A program made the position numbers and the translations under genes. Under the pieces are notes generated by a model, which was not told the origin of the DNA, did no database searches, and was given only the letters and a program-made list of their open reading frames with translations. 64,000 bases of DNA from Hyphomonadaceae bacterium. GTDB lineage: Bacteria; Pseudomonadota; Alphaproteobacteria; Caulobacterales; Hyphomonadaceae. Below, piece by piece: positions 1 through 7,932 of this stretch (within the stretch, counting starts at the first letter, position 1; every line of letters starts with the position of its first letter). The stretch lies in assembly GCA_024742355.1 (NCBI GenBank), contig JANSYM010000008.1:62001-126000 (forward strand), in the 5' to 3' direction.

Positions 1-1
1 C

Positions 2-676
2 GCTTTGATCGAGAATGGCGTGAACGCTCAAAAGTCAAAAGTCCTGGGCCTCGGTATCAAACCGCTGCGCGAAACCACGACGGACACGATCGACGGCTTG
101 CGCGCGCGCTATTTGCCTGACGGAAAGGGACAGATTGTTTTCAGCCCCTCACGTCTGGCCCCGCAAAAGGGGATCGATGTCATGATCGAGGTCGCGAAAC
201 GTGTGATCAAAGAGCGCCCTGACACGCATTTCGTCGTCGCCGGCGGCGGAGTCCTGACAGGAACTGTAAACGAGTGGGCCCGAGCGGCTGGAGTCGAGCA
301 AAACATGCACTTCATCGGTGCCATCGATACCGTCCCTGAGCATTTGCAAGCGTCGGATCTGTTCTTGTTGACCTCGCGCTGGGAGGCCCTGCCAATCTCC
401 ATCGTTGAAGCTTTTCGCGCCGGGCTTCCGGTGGTGGCGACAGAATGCGGCGGCGTCTCGGAATTGGTTGATGATCAGGTCGGAACGCTCTGTGAGGTCG
501 AGGATGTCGATGCTATCGCCAACGCCGTAATGCGTCTTTTGAGCTCGGACACGCTGCGGCGACAGAAACGCAATGGCGCCCTGCTGCGCAGCCAAGAAGA
601 CCGTTTCGATGTCGATCACGTGCACGCCCAATTCCTCGCCAAGTATCAATCACTGGCGACTGAGCGTCACTCCTAA
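2..676 (+). CDS. Glycosyltransferase family 4, C-terminal part (5' truncated by window edge)
   Basis: GT4-type glycosyltransferase, expected to move a sugar from a nucleotide-sugar donor onto a growing cytoplasmic glycan. Only the C-terminal GT-B half is visible. The frame stays open to the left edge, so the TTG at base 5 is probably not the true start. The visible part has the GT4 segment 'SRLAPQKGIDVMIE' (residues 49-62), the 'VVAGGG' strand and an EX7E motif (E127 and E135, in 'EALPISIVE') that binds the donor. It ends 17 bases before the convergent flippase gene. The neighbours (flippase, sulfotransferase, nucleotide-sugar dehydrogenase) place it in a surface-polysaccharide cluster. Donor and acceptor cannot be told from sequence. 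The family call is firm. Confidence 0.9.
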   Translation, partial: ALIENGVNAQKSKVLGLGIKPLRETTTDTIDGLRARYLPDGKGQIVFSPSRLAPQKGIDVMIEVAKRVIKERPDTHFVVAGGGVLTGTVNEWARAAGVEQNMHFIGAIDTVPEHLQASDLFLLTSRWEALPISIVEAFRAGLPVVATECGGVSELVDDQVGTLCEVEDVDAIANAVMRLLSSDTLRRQKRNGALLRSQEDRFDVDHVHAQFLAKYQSLATERHS

Positions 677-692
677 ACACCTGGAAGTTTGG

Positions 693-2129
693 TTAGCGCC
701 TGGACAAATATTCCTGCGCCAGACTGAGGCGATCACGCATCAACAGTAACGATCCGAGCGCGTAGATCGTAAGCCCGGTCACACCGCAAACGCCAACCAT
801 GAACAGATCAGACCCACTGATCACGTATTCACCCAGAACCGCAACGCTCGCGGCCATGAGCGCGCTGACCATCAGCGGCGTGAGATGTTGACGCGCAAGG
901 GAGATTGCCTTCACGCCGGAGAGCCGCGATACGATGCTAAACCGGACCGCCCAGAGCACGACGAATGATCCCGCAAACCCGTATGAGACGCCTGAAAGCC
1001 CGTGCGAAGCCGTCGCTGCCACCGCACACGCCGCAAGGCCTACTTCCATCCAGACCACGATCGCCAACGCCCCCATCTTTCGAGCCGCCAGACAGTAGGA
1101 CTGGTGCACAACCTCGACCGCCAAATAGGCACCGATGAGGCCGACAATACTGAGTGCGGGAGCCGCCGGGCTCCATTTCTCTCCAAATACCAAAGCCACA
1201 ATCGGGCCGGACAGGACGATCATTCCGAACATCGCCGGAAAGGCAATCCAGCCCGACAATCTCGACAATTCGAGCAGCAGAGACTTGGCCGGACGGCCTT
1301 CACGCAACCGCGCCGCGAAAGCCGATTGGGACACCATTCGGATCGGCGTTGAGACCAGGAAAGACGCGATCTCGACGAGGCGCCAGGCGAGCGAGAAATA
1401 GCCAAGAACAGTCGGACCGAGGAGTGCGCCAATCAATGCCATCGGCACTTGCACGCGCGCGATCTGTGCGGCGCGAAACGCCAGGACCGTCCGCCCGAGG
1501 CCGAAAATTTCACGAACTGCGGCATGCTTCACGGTGAGCGCAGGTCGCCAGGAGACCGCACCCCAGGCAAGAATTGTGTTGACGCCAACCTGCACCAAAC
1601 GCTGTGCAACCAAAGCCCAGACGCCAAAGCCATTGAACGCCATCCAGATCGCGACGGCCCCGCCACAAACCACACCAGCAATGGCTCGAATGGCCAGGGA
1701 TTTGAACTTCATATGGCGGCGCAACAGGCTGGCTGGCACCGCCCCCAATGCAACCAGAACCACGGATATGCCGAGATACTGGATGAGCGGCGCAACGATT
1801 GCTTGCTGATACAGTCCGGCAATGAGGCTGGCACTGAGCCACAAGGCCAGAAACAGCACCGCCGAGCCGCCAAGCAAGCTGTAGAAGACCGCATCTGAAT
1901 GCGACTGGTCCTCGTTCGGCGCCGCGACGAGGTACTCCGTCAGCGTTTCACGCACCAGGAATTCACAGAGAACGACAATCGCCGCTGCCATCGCGATCAG
2001 CCCGAAGGCTTCAACACCCAGCAAACGGGCCAAAATGACGAAAATCAGGACATTGAAGGCCTGTTCGACCCAGTTGCCCATGGCCATCCAGGCGATGCTG
2101 GCTCCAACCTTTTGGCGATCTTCATTCAT
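693..2129 (-). CDS. Wzx/MOP-type oligosaccharide flippase
   Basis: Polytopic membrane protein (478 aa from the chosen start) of the polysaccharide biosynthesis/MOP flippase superfamily. Such proteins carry undecaprenyl-linked oligosaccharides across the inner membrane. Long hydrophobic segments run through its length ('FNVLIFVILARLLGVEAFG' near the N-terminus, then about a dozen more), with the family's early 'ARLLG...FG' pattern. The ORF can be extended to 2258, but I prefer the ATG at 2129. It has a GGGAGAG ribosome site about 10 bases upstream, and a sigma-54-like promoter (2180-2194) lies inside the longer ORF. The first 43 residues of the long form also look non-membrane and arginine-rich, unlike a flippase. 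It is divergent from the sulfotransferase gene. Confidence 0.85.
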   Translation of the reverse strand: MNEDRQKVGASIAWMAMGNWVEQAFNVLIFVILARLLGVEAFGLIAMAAAIVVLCEFLVRETLTEYLVAAPNEDQSHSDAVFYSLLGGSAVLFLALWLSASLIAGLYQQAIVAPLIQYLGISVVLVALGAVPASLLRRHMKFKSLAIRAIAGVVCGGAVAIWMAFNGFGVWALVAQRLVQVGVNTILAWGAVSWRPALTVKHAAVREIFGLGRTVLAFRAAQIARVQVPMALIGALLGPTVLGYFSLAWRLVEIASFLVSTPIRMVSQSAFAARLREGRPAKSLLLELSRLSGWIAFPAMFGMIVLSGPIVALVFGEKWSPAAPALSIVGLIGAYLAVEVVHQSYCLAARKMGALAIVVWMEVGLAACAVAATASHGLSGVSYGFAGSFVVLWAVRFSIVSRLSGVKAISLARQHLTPLMVSALMAASVAVLGEYVISGSDLFMVGVCGVTGLTIYALGSLLLMRDRLSLAQEYLSRR

Positions 2130-2179
2130 TCGACTGGATCTCTCCCAAATCGCCAGGCGTCGCAACTTGGCGAAGCGCT

Positions 2180-2194
2180 GCAAGAGGGATGCCT
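2180..2194 (-). promoter_or_regulatory. Putative sigma-54 promoter of the flippase gene
   Basis: On the minus strand this reads AGGCATC-CCTC-TTGC. GG and GC have the exact 10-base spacing of the sigma-54 -24/-12 element (consensus TGGCAYR-N4-TTGC); the first T is replaced by A. Transcription would start near 2168, about 40 bases before the ATG at 2129. This also argues against the longer ORF start at 2258. Confidence 0.5.
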
Positions 2195-2219
2195 GAATCG
2201 CCTGGATGAGTCGAGAGAC

Positions 2220-2234
2220 GGGCATGCGGCGTGC
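2220..2234 (+). promoter_or_regulatory. Weak sigma-54 promoter candidate for the sulfotransferase gene
   Basis: Reads GGGCATG-CGGC-GTGC. The invariant GG and GC are present at correct spacing but there are two mismatches to TGGCAYR-N4-TTGC. The predicted start near 2246 leaves a 68-base leader to the ATG at 2314. On its own it would not be convincing; it is listed because better matches precede the neighbouring genes. Confidence 0.3.
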
Positions 2235-2313
2235 ATACGTGTTTAACCATTGATCCATCCGGGGATAGGATAAGGGGTGTGATCACCAGAACGGGTCTTG
2301 AATTGAGGAACAA

Positions 2314-3219
2314 ATGACAGCGAAATTGCCTGATTTTCTGGTAATTGGTGCGGCCCGGGCCGGCACCACCGCGCTACATGCTTTCCTGCGCCAGCATCCC
2401 GAGATTTTCATGCCGACGCACAAGGAGCCGAACTTCTTTGCCTATGAAGGGCAAACGCTTGCCTGCGCAGGTCCAGGCGCGGACTATATCAATAATTCGG
2501 TCGTCGATCTGGCGAAGTACACAGACCTGTTTGCGGATGCTCCAGCGACCGTCAAATGCGGAGAGGCCTCACCACTTTACCTCTATTCAGAGACGGCACC
2601 GACACGGATCAAGCATCATATCCCGAATGCAAAAATGATCGTAATCCTGCGAAATCCGGTCGAACAAGCCTATTCGCACTTCATGTACGCCACCAAGCAA
2701 TGCATTGAAACTGAAGTGGATTTTGATCGCGCACTGCAGCTTGAAGACGAGCGTTTGGCGCAAGGATGGCAACCCTTGTTCGGGTATTCAGGATTCCCGC
2801 GTTACGGAGACCAGTTGGCTCGGTATTTTGATCTGTTCCGGCGTGAACAATTCCTGATCCGTCGCTATGAGGATTATCAGACGGACCCAGCGCACCTGTT
2901 GGCCGAGATCTTCGATTTTATCGGCGTCGATCCCGCCTTTTCGCCCGAAACCGGCGAGAAGATAAATGCCGGAGGCATTCCCAAGAACCAGGCCTTTCAG
3001 GATTTCCTGATGAAGTCGAACCCGATCACGAAAGCGATCGGCCTGGTTGTCCCACAGCAAACCCGTTTGAAAATCCGCGATTGGCTCGCCAGTCGGAATA
3101 TGAGCGTCCCGGATGAGATGAGCGCCGCCGCCCGTGCCACACTGCTCGACCGCCTGTCGGGAGACATTAAGACACTGGAAAAACTGCTCGATTGGGACTT
3201 GTCTGACTGGCTGCGCTAA
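2314..3219 (+). CDS. PAPS-dependent sulfotransferase
   Basis: Sulfotransferase-domain protein of 301 aa, related to the heparan N-sulfotransferase/Sulfotransfer_1 group. These enzymes move sulfate from PAPS to a sugar hydroxyl or amine. The 5'-phosphosulfate loop is 'GAARAGTTAL' (residues 12-21). The 3'-phosphate site is in 'VILRNPVEQAYSHF', with R113 and S121 in the expected places. There is no signal peptide or membrane segment, so it acts in the cytoplasm, probably on a glycan precursor. It lies between the divergent flippase and the co-directional nucleotide-sugar dehydrogenase, which suggests the cluster's product is sulfated. The acceptor is unknown. Bacterial members also sulfate lipids and small molecules, so a polysaccharide substrate is an inference from context. 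Confidence 0.88.
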   Translation: MTAKLPDFLVIGAARAGTTALHAFLRQHPEIFMPTHKEPNFFAYEGQTLACAGPGADYINNSVVDLAKYTDLFADAPATVKCGEASPLYLYSETAPTRIKHHIPNAKMIVILRNPVEQAYSHFMYATKQCIETEVDFDRALQLEDERLAQGWQPLFGYSGFPRYGDQLARYFDLFRREQFLIRRYEDYQTDPAHLLAEIFDFIGVDPAFSPETGEKINAGGIPKNQAFQDFLMKSNPITKAIGLVVPQQTRLKIRDWLASRNMSVPDEMSAAARATLLDRLSGDIKTLEKLLDWDLSDWLR

Positions 3220-3268
3220 AGTGCAGAACCTGATCCTTTTTTCGGCGCGCGGCCGGAAGGCGGTTGAA

Positions 3269-3283
3269 TGGCGTGTTTCTTGC
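3269..3283 (+). promoter_or_regulatory. Putative sigma-54 promoter of the nucleotide-sugar dehydrogenase gene
   Basis: Reads TGGCGTG-TTTC-TTGC followed by T. This matches TGGCAYR-N4-TTGCW except for A to G at the fifth base. The predicted start near 3295 leaves a leader of about 29 bases before the ATG at 3324, and no other gene lies between. Confidence 0.6.
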
Positions 3284-3323
3284 TATTAGCCCTATAGACA
3301 GGGACAAGTAGAGGCACCGTGCC

Positions 3324-4706
3324 ATGGGGACGTTAAACATAAAATCCGATGCGTTGGACGCGAACGAGGCTGCCCTGCCCGCGCTCGGCCTGGAATTGCT
3401 GGAAAAGCTGGAATCGAAGACAGCGCGCGTTGGCGTGATCGGTCTCGGCTATGTCGGCCTGCCATTGGCGGTGACCGCAGCAACACGCGGCAATCCGGTG
3501 GTTGGGATCGAGATCAACTCGAACAAGAACAGCCTGCTCGAGCAAGGCTCCAGCTATATCGATGCGGTCAGCAATGACGCGCTGCAAGCTGTGTACGGAC
3601 AGACCTTCACCAGCACCTCGAATTTTGCTGCCCTGGCCGAGTGTGATGTCATCGTTATCTGCGTCCCGACCCCGCTCTCTTCACACCGCGATCCTGACTT
3701 GTCCTATGTCGAATCGGCGGGCCGCGAGATTGCGACACACCTGACACCCGGCGCGTTGATTGTTCTGGAATCAACGACCTATCCGGGCACCACGCAGGAT
3801 ATCCTCGTACCGATCCTGGAGACCAGCGGACTGAAAGCGGGCGAAGACTTCTTCATGGCCTCGTCGCCGGAGCGCGAAGACCCAGGCAATAAATCATTCA
3901 GCACGTCGACTATCCCGAAAATCGTCGGTGGCGACGGTGAAATGGCGGCTGTTCTGGCGCAGAAATTCTATAGCGGTGTGGTTGATCGCGTCGTGCCGGT
4001 CTCATCGACCCGGGCGGCGGAAGCGGTCAAAATCACCGAGAACATTTTTCGCGCGGTGAATATCGGTCTCGTGAACGAGCTCAAGACGATTTACGACGCG
4101 ATGGGCCTTGATATCTGGGAAATTATCGATGGCGCGGCGACCAAGCCGTTCGGTTTCATGCCCTTCTATCCTGGCCCCGGTCTTGGCGGTCACTGCATTC
4201 CGATCGATCCCTTCTATCTGACCTGGAAAGCCCGCGAGCATGATTTGCCGACCAAGTTTGTCGAATTGGCTGGCGAAGTGAACCAGTCCATGCCACGTTA
4301 TGTCGTGTCCCGCACCCGCGAGGTGATCGACCGCACAACGGGCAAGGGATTGTCGGCCGCGAAAATCCTGGTCATTGGCGTCGCTTACAAAAAGAATGTC
4401 GCGGACATGCGCGAAAGCCCGGCGCTGCGCATTCTCGAGAATTTCGAGGCCGCTGGCGCAACGGTCGATTTCTATGATCCGATGGTGCCGTTCATTCCCA
4501 AGAATGATGAGCACCCGACCCTGGAAGGGCGCAAATCCGTTCCGGAGAGCGCGATTACGTCAACTGAGTATGAGGCCGTGATCATCGCGACGGACCACGA
4601 CAAAGTCGATTATGCGTCGCTGAGCCAGACAGGTGTTCCGATCATCGACACGCGCAATGTGATCGCGCGCAACGACCTGCCATTGGATAATGTCACCAAG
4701 GCCTAG
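3324..4706 (+). CDS. wbpA: UDP-N-acetylglucosamine 6-dehydrogenase-like nucleotide-sugar dehydrogenase
   Basis: NAD-dependent UDP-sugar 6-dehydrogenase of 460 aa. It oxidises C6 of a UDP-hexose(NAc) to the uronic acid in two steps. The Rossmann loop 'GLGYVGLPLA' starts at residue 40 after a short non-conserved extension. The catalytic cysteine is C291 in 'GGHCIPIDPFYL', the form typical of the WbpA/UDP-GlcNAc branch rather than classical UDP-glucose dehydrogenases. The C-terminal UDP-binding domain includes 'GVAYKKNVADMRESPA'. It would supply a uronic-acid building block for the surrounding glycan cluster. Its 3' end overlaps the convergent deacetylase gene by 4 bases. The sugar-base preference is inferred from motif style and was not tested. 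The gene symbol is by family resemblance. Confidence 0.85.
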   Translation: MGTLNIKSDALDANEAALPALGLELLEKLESKTARVGVIGLGYVGLPLAVTAATRGNPVVGIEINSNKNSLLEQGSSYIDAVSNDALQAVYGQTFTSTSNFAALAECDVIVICVPTPLSSHRDPDLSYVESAGREIATHLTPGALIVLESTTYPGTTQDILVPILETSGLKAGEDFFMASSPEREDPGNKSFSTSTIPKIVGGDGEMAAVLAQKFYSGVVDRVVPVSSTRAAEAVKITENIFRAVNIGLVNELKTIYDAMGLDIWEIIDGAATKPFGFMPFYPGPGLGGHCIPIDPFYLTWKAREHDLPTKFVELAGEVNQSMPRYVVSRTREVIDRTTGKGLSAAKILVIGVAYKKNVADMRESPALRILENFEAAGATVDFYDPMVPFIPKNDEHPTLEGRKSVPESAITSTEYEAVIIATDHDKVDYASLSQTGVPIIDTRNVIARNDLPLDNVTKA

Positions 4707-5473
4707 GAATAGGCTGTCGGCCTGATCCATTGCCGTAAGCGCCGCAGCGCCCGTCGGAGTGTGAGATAAGTCTCACCCTTGCCGTCCAGGAAATCCTGCC
4801 AGCGCTTCGGGTCCTGGTAATAGAACATTTCGAGGCGCGGCAGATCATGGATGTCGCTGTTGCGCGTTGCGATGCCGTGCTCGACACCGACCGATAAGTC
4901 ATAGTGCTCAGCGATCTGCGCCAAGGCTGCGGCGTTTACCTGTCCGTAAGGCGGCGCGAAATGCGAGGTGACCTTGTTGAGTTCGGATTCCAGGTCCTCT
5001 TTTGACCCAGAGACTTCTGCGCGCAATTCGTCCGCGCCCAAACTGCTGAGGTCGACATGGTTTCGTCCATGCGGGGCTATATCGACCCGTGCCTGATCGA
5101 GCATTTTCAGATCCGGCCAGTCCAGCAAGGGGCGCGTCGCGTCGTGCCCGCCATACCAGTCTTCCTCGCCACCGGTTTTCCGGGTCGGTACGAACAGCGT
5201 GCTCGGGAATTTGAACTGTTCCAGCACTGGATGCGCATGCTCTTTAAAGTCGACAAACCCATCGTCGAAAGTGATGGCCATGGCCTTGGCGGGCAGGTCA
5301 CGCTCGCCTTTATGCCACGCAGCGACGTCTTGCAGGGATACGACGTTGTAGTCGCTCGCCGCCAATGATGACATCATGGACTTGAACGTGTCCGGCGCGA
5401 TCGATGTTGGGCCACCCGCATCAGAGATCGAGTGGAACATCAGAATGGGGACTCGCGCCGCCAGCTTGCACAT
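4703..5473 (-). CDS. Polysaccharide deacetylase (NodB-type, CE4)
   Basis: CE4 carbohydrate esterase of 256 aa, expected to remove N- or O-acetyl groups from a glycan using a divalent metal. Motif 1 is 'TFDDGF' (residues 68-73), where the two Asp are catalytic base and metal ligand. Motif 2 is an H-x3-H in 'APHGRNHVDL', giving the two metal-binding histidines. No clear signal peptide is seen, so location is uncertain. It is the last gene of a minus-strand unit starting at 8844, with 2 bases between it and the upstream flavoenzyme stop. That suggests it works on the same lipid-linked product as the GT2, the membrane protein and the flavoenzyme encoded ahead of it. Confidence 0.87.
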   Translation of the reverse strand: MCKLAARVPILMFHSISDAGGPTSIAPDTFKSMMSSLAASDYNVVSLQDVAAWHKGERDLPAKAMAITFDDGFVDFKEHAHPVLEQFKFPSTLFVPTRKTGGEEDWYGGHDATRPLLDWPDLKMLDQARVDIAPHGRNHVDLSSLGADELRAEVSGSKEDLESELNKVTSHFAPPYGQVNAAALAQIAEHYDLSVGVEHGIATRNSDIHDLPRLEMFYYQDPKRWQDFLDGKGETYLTLRRALRRLRQWIRPTAYS

Positions 5474-5475
5474 GT

Positions 5476-6924
5476 CTAGTCTTCTACCACGTGTGTTTCG
5501 AATTCCTCGCGCAATTCGCCCCAGCGCGCGCGGTCGAAATTCCCGGCCTCGTCGAGGCAGCTCACTGCCCCATATGCCATAGACAGCGCATGGTGGGTAT
5601 TGTCATGCGCGAACAGGCCCTGGCGACCAAATGTCAGCACGTTTTCCAGGCTCGACACCCAGTCATCCATGACCGCGAAATTCTCCGCATAAGTGCGGTT
5701 GTAGACGGGATATGCGAATGGCAGGCGGCGCGTTTCAACCGTGACAGTCTTCGCCGTCAGCGACAGGCCTGCTGCTTCGATCCAGCTTCGCATTTTCTCA
5801 CCGAGCGCTTCATTTGACAGGTCCCAATGCTCGTCGCCGGGATCTGCCGGCAGCTCAGCACACAAGACAGTCCGACCCTCGGGCGTTGTCGAGGCGGAGT
5901 AATTCTTCGGCTCGGACATCCGCGACATCGGAATTGCCGCTTCCGGGAAATAGTGCGCGTCAAATTCGGTGAACTGGTCTGTATCGAGGACGAGATAGAT
6001 CAGGATCATGCCGCGATATTCAATATTCTCCGCAGCAGTTTTGACCTCAGCCGGAACCGCATCGCCCGCAGCGCGGATCAGGGTCGAGATCGGCAGCGTC
6101 GACCAGATCTTGTCCGGCGAACTGGTTTGCAAGCCGGACGGCGTTTCCACGGTTAAAGAGGTCACGCGATTGCCATCGACCTCCATGCCGACGACTTTCG
6201 AGTTCAGGGCAATTTTAGCGCCCGAAGCCTCGGCCGCACCAGCAAATCCCGTGCAGATCTGCCCGAACCCTTCCTTGGGATAGTAGAACTTGCCCGTGGT
6301 CGGTGATTTCAGGCCGGGCAGCTGACCGAAAATCTTCTTGAGGAGTTTCGGCAGTGAGCTGCCTGACACACGGCGCTGCGCCAGCGTCGTCGCAAGCTCA
6401 TCAGGATCCTTGCCCCAGAGCTTGCGGACATAAGGGAAGTAGAAACTCTCACACATGGTTTTACCGAGGCCACCGAGGAGCACAGTCTTGAAAGTTGGAT
6501 CGTCGGTTTTCGGAGCGCGGAACTTGGCGGTCAGGGCATCGAAGAAGAGCGAGAACGCAAACGGGATCGGCAAACGGGTGGCCAGATCCAACGGCTTGAG
6601 CGGGAAGTGGATCCAGGACTTTCGCAGCCGAATGCGGCCATGGCGCGGACGCAGCAACAGGTCATCACCGAGGATGTCCTTTATATGTCCCATAATCTCA
6701 GGATCGGTGACCGGATGCAGGCGGTGGCTGCCATAATCAACGCGAATACCCTCGACATCAAAACTCGCCGCATTGCCGCCCACCAGGGGCGCGCCTTCAT
6801 GCAGCGTGACGTCAAACCCCGTTTCCTGGCGCAGTTTCCAGGCTGCGCCGAGGCCCGCCGGTCCACCGCCCAGGACGGCGATCGTGTGGCTGGTATCTTC
6901 AGATTTTTGTTTGGCTTCAGCCAT
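5476..6924 (-). CDS. FAD-dependent amine-oxidase/UGM-like oxidoreductase (copy 1)
   Basis: Flavoprotein of about 482 aa in the amine oxidase/protoporphyrinogen oxidase/UDP-galactopyranose mutase-like fold. The dinucleotide loop 'VLGGGPAGLGAAWKL' is near the N-terminus, followed by a 'GSHRLHPVTDPEI' segment; related proteins carry 'GGHRF' there. I chose the ATG at 6924, not the ORF start at 6999. That ATG overlaps the upstream gene's stop in ATGGCTGA, giving translational coupling and placing the FAD loop at the usual distance. Homologues in polysaccharide loci are often annotated as NAD(P)/FAD-dependent oxidoreductases of unknown substrate. A mutase or sugar oxidoreductase role is inferred. 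It is a paralogue of the gene at 9972. Confidence 0.85.
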   Translation of the reverse strand: MAEAKQKSEDTSHTIAVLGGGPAGLGAAWKLRQETGFDVTLHEGAPLVGGNAASFDVEGIRVDYGSHRLHPVTDPEIMGHIKDILGDDLLLRPRHGRIRLRKSWIHFPLKPLDLATRLPIPFAFSLFFDALTAKFRAPKTDDPTFKTVLLGGLGKTMCESFYFPYVRKLWGKDPDELATTLAQRRVSGSSLPKLLKKIFGQLPGLKSPTTGKFYYPKEGFGQICTGFAGAAEASGAKIALNSKVVGMEVDGNRVTSLTVETPSGLQTSSPDKIWSTLPISTLIRAAGDAVPAEVKTAAENIEYRGMILIYLVLDTDQFTEFDAHYFPEAAIPMSRMSEPKNYSASTTPEGRTVLCAELPADPGDEHWDLSNEALGEKMRSWIEAAGLSLTAKTVTVETRRLPFAYPVYNRTYAENFAVMDDWVSSLENVLTFGRQGLFAHDNTHHALSMAYGAVSCLDEAGNFDRARWGELREEFETHVVED

Positions 6925-7906
6925 GCTTTGTCCCCAAAGGTTCAGCGCCTTCTGGCGCAGACTTGAACTTTCCAGACCAGGCTTGAACGCCCAGTCCAAT
7001 CAATCCGGTTGAAATCAGAATGGTTTGCCAGACAAACCCGACCGCAATGACCACCGGCGAGGCGTATGCGAACGCCGCGAAGATCGCTGCCAGACTGGCT
7101 TCCCGCACACCCAGACCACCGAGACTGATCGGCAAGGTCGCGATGAGCTTCGCCAGCGGCCAGGCAAACAACCAGATCGCAATATCGGTTGGGCCTTGCA
7201 TGCTCCACGCCAACACAATGTTGAGGCCCACAAAGCCGGTTTGAATGGTGATTGAGAGCAGCGCGCAGATCAAAATTCGGGTGCGGTGGGCGGCCATGTA
7301 ATGGGCAATGTCAGAGACCATCTGGCCAATCTTGCCCTGCCCCGCGGCTTTCGCTTCAACGAAGCGCGCGAGCGTCGGCAACGTTAGATAGACAACGAGG
7401 CCCGCAGCGATGAACGCCCCCGCAATGATTTGCAGCCACATACCCGTCTGACCCGCCGTCCCGAGCAGGGCCGCCCCGAATGCAGAGATCAGAACCAGCA
7501 CGCCGACATCAATCAAGCGATCGATGATCGAACCTGTGACGAGTCTGGATTTCGAGGTCACCTTCTGCGCCAGGATCGCCGCGCGCGCGACATCGCCGCC
7601 AGCGACGCCAGGCAAAGCAATATTGGCGGCCAGGCCGGCAAAGTGAGCTTTGAGGATAATTGGAAAAGGCAGTTTCTGCCCGACCAAGAGGCCCCATTTG
7701 AAGGCTGCGAAAACATGTCCAGCAAGGAATCCAACGAGCACACAAGCCCAGACCACCGGATTGGTGCGCGTGATTCCGGCCCAGATTTCTTCAAATGAGA
7801 CAAAGTGAAAAATCACCGCCAGAACAATGGCGGTGAAAAGTAGCTTCAATCCCGTGGCCAGGAATGGCCTGGATTGCGATTTCTGAGGCGCGGCGTCCGT
7901 TGGCAT
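6917..7906 (-). CDS. Flippase-like membrane protein (LPG synthase TM/UPF0104 family)
   Basis: Integral membrane protein of 329 aa resembling the transmembrane half of lysylphosphatidylglycerol synthase (MprF N-terminal domain, UPF0104/AglD-like). About eight hydrophobic segments are visible, with conserved-looking 'ALPGVAGGDVARA' and 'LPISLGGLGVREASL' loops typical of the family. Members have been proposed to flip lipids or lipid-linked sugars. The aminoacyl-transfer domain of MprF is absent, so it should not lysylate lipid. It sits between a polyprenyl-phosphate-type GT2 and a flavoenzyme in one unit and overlaps the latter. The simplest reading is that it moves the sugar-phosphate lipid made by the GT2. 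That role is inferred. Confidence 0.82.
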   Translation of the reverse strand: MPTDAAPQKSQSRPFLATGLKLLFTAIVLAVIFHFVSFEEIWAGITRTNPVVWACVLVGFLAGHVFAAFKWGLLVGQKLPFPIILKAHFAGLAANIALPGVAGGDVARAAILAQKVTSKSRLVTGSIIDRLIDVGVLVLISAFGAALLGTAGQTGMWLQIIAGAFIAAGLVVYLTLPTLARFVEAKAAGQGKIGQMVSDIAHYMAAHRTRILICALLSITIQTGFVGLNIVLAWSMQGPTDIAIWLFAWPLAKLIATLPISLGGLGVREASLAAIFAAFAYASPVVIAVGFVWQTILISTGLIGLGVQAWSGKFKSAPEGAEPLGTKHG

Positions 7907-7932
7907 GGTCCGTTCGCTCTATCCGTATCGGT

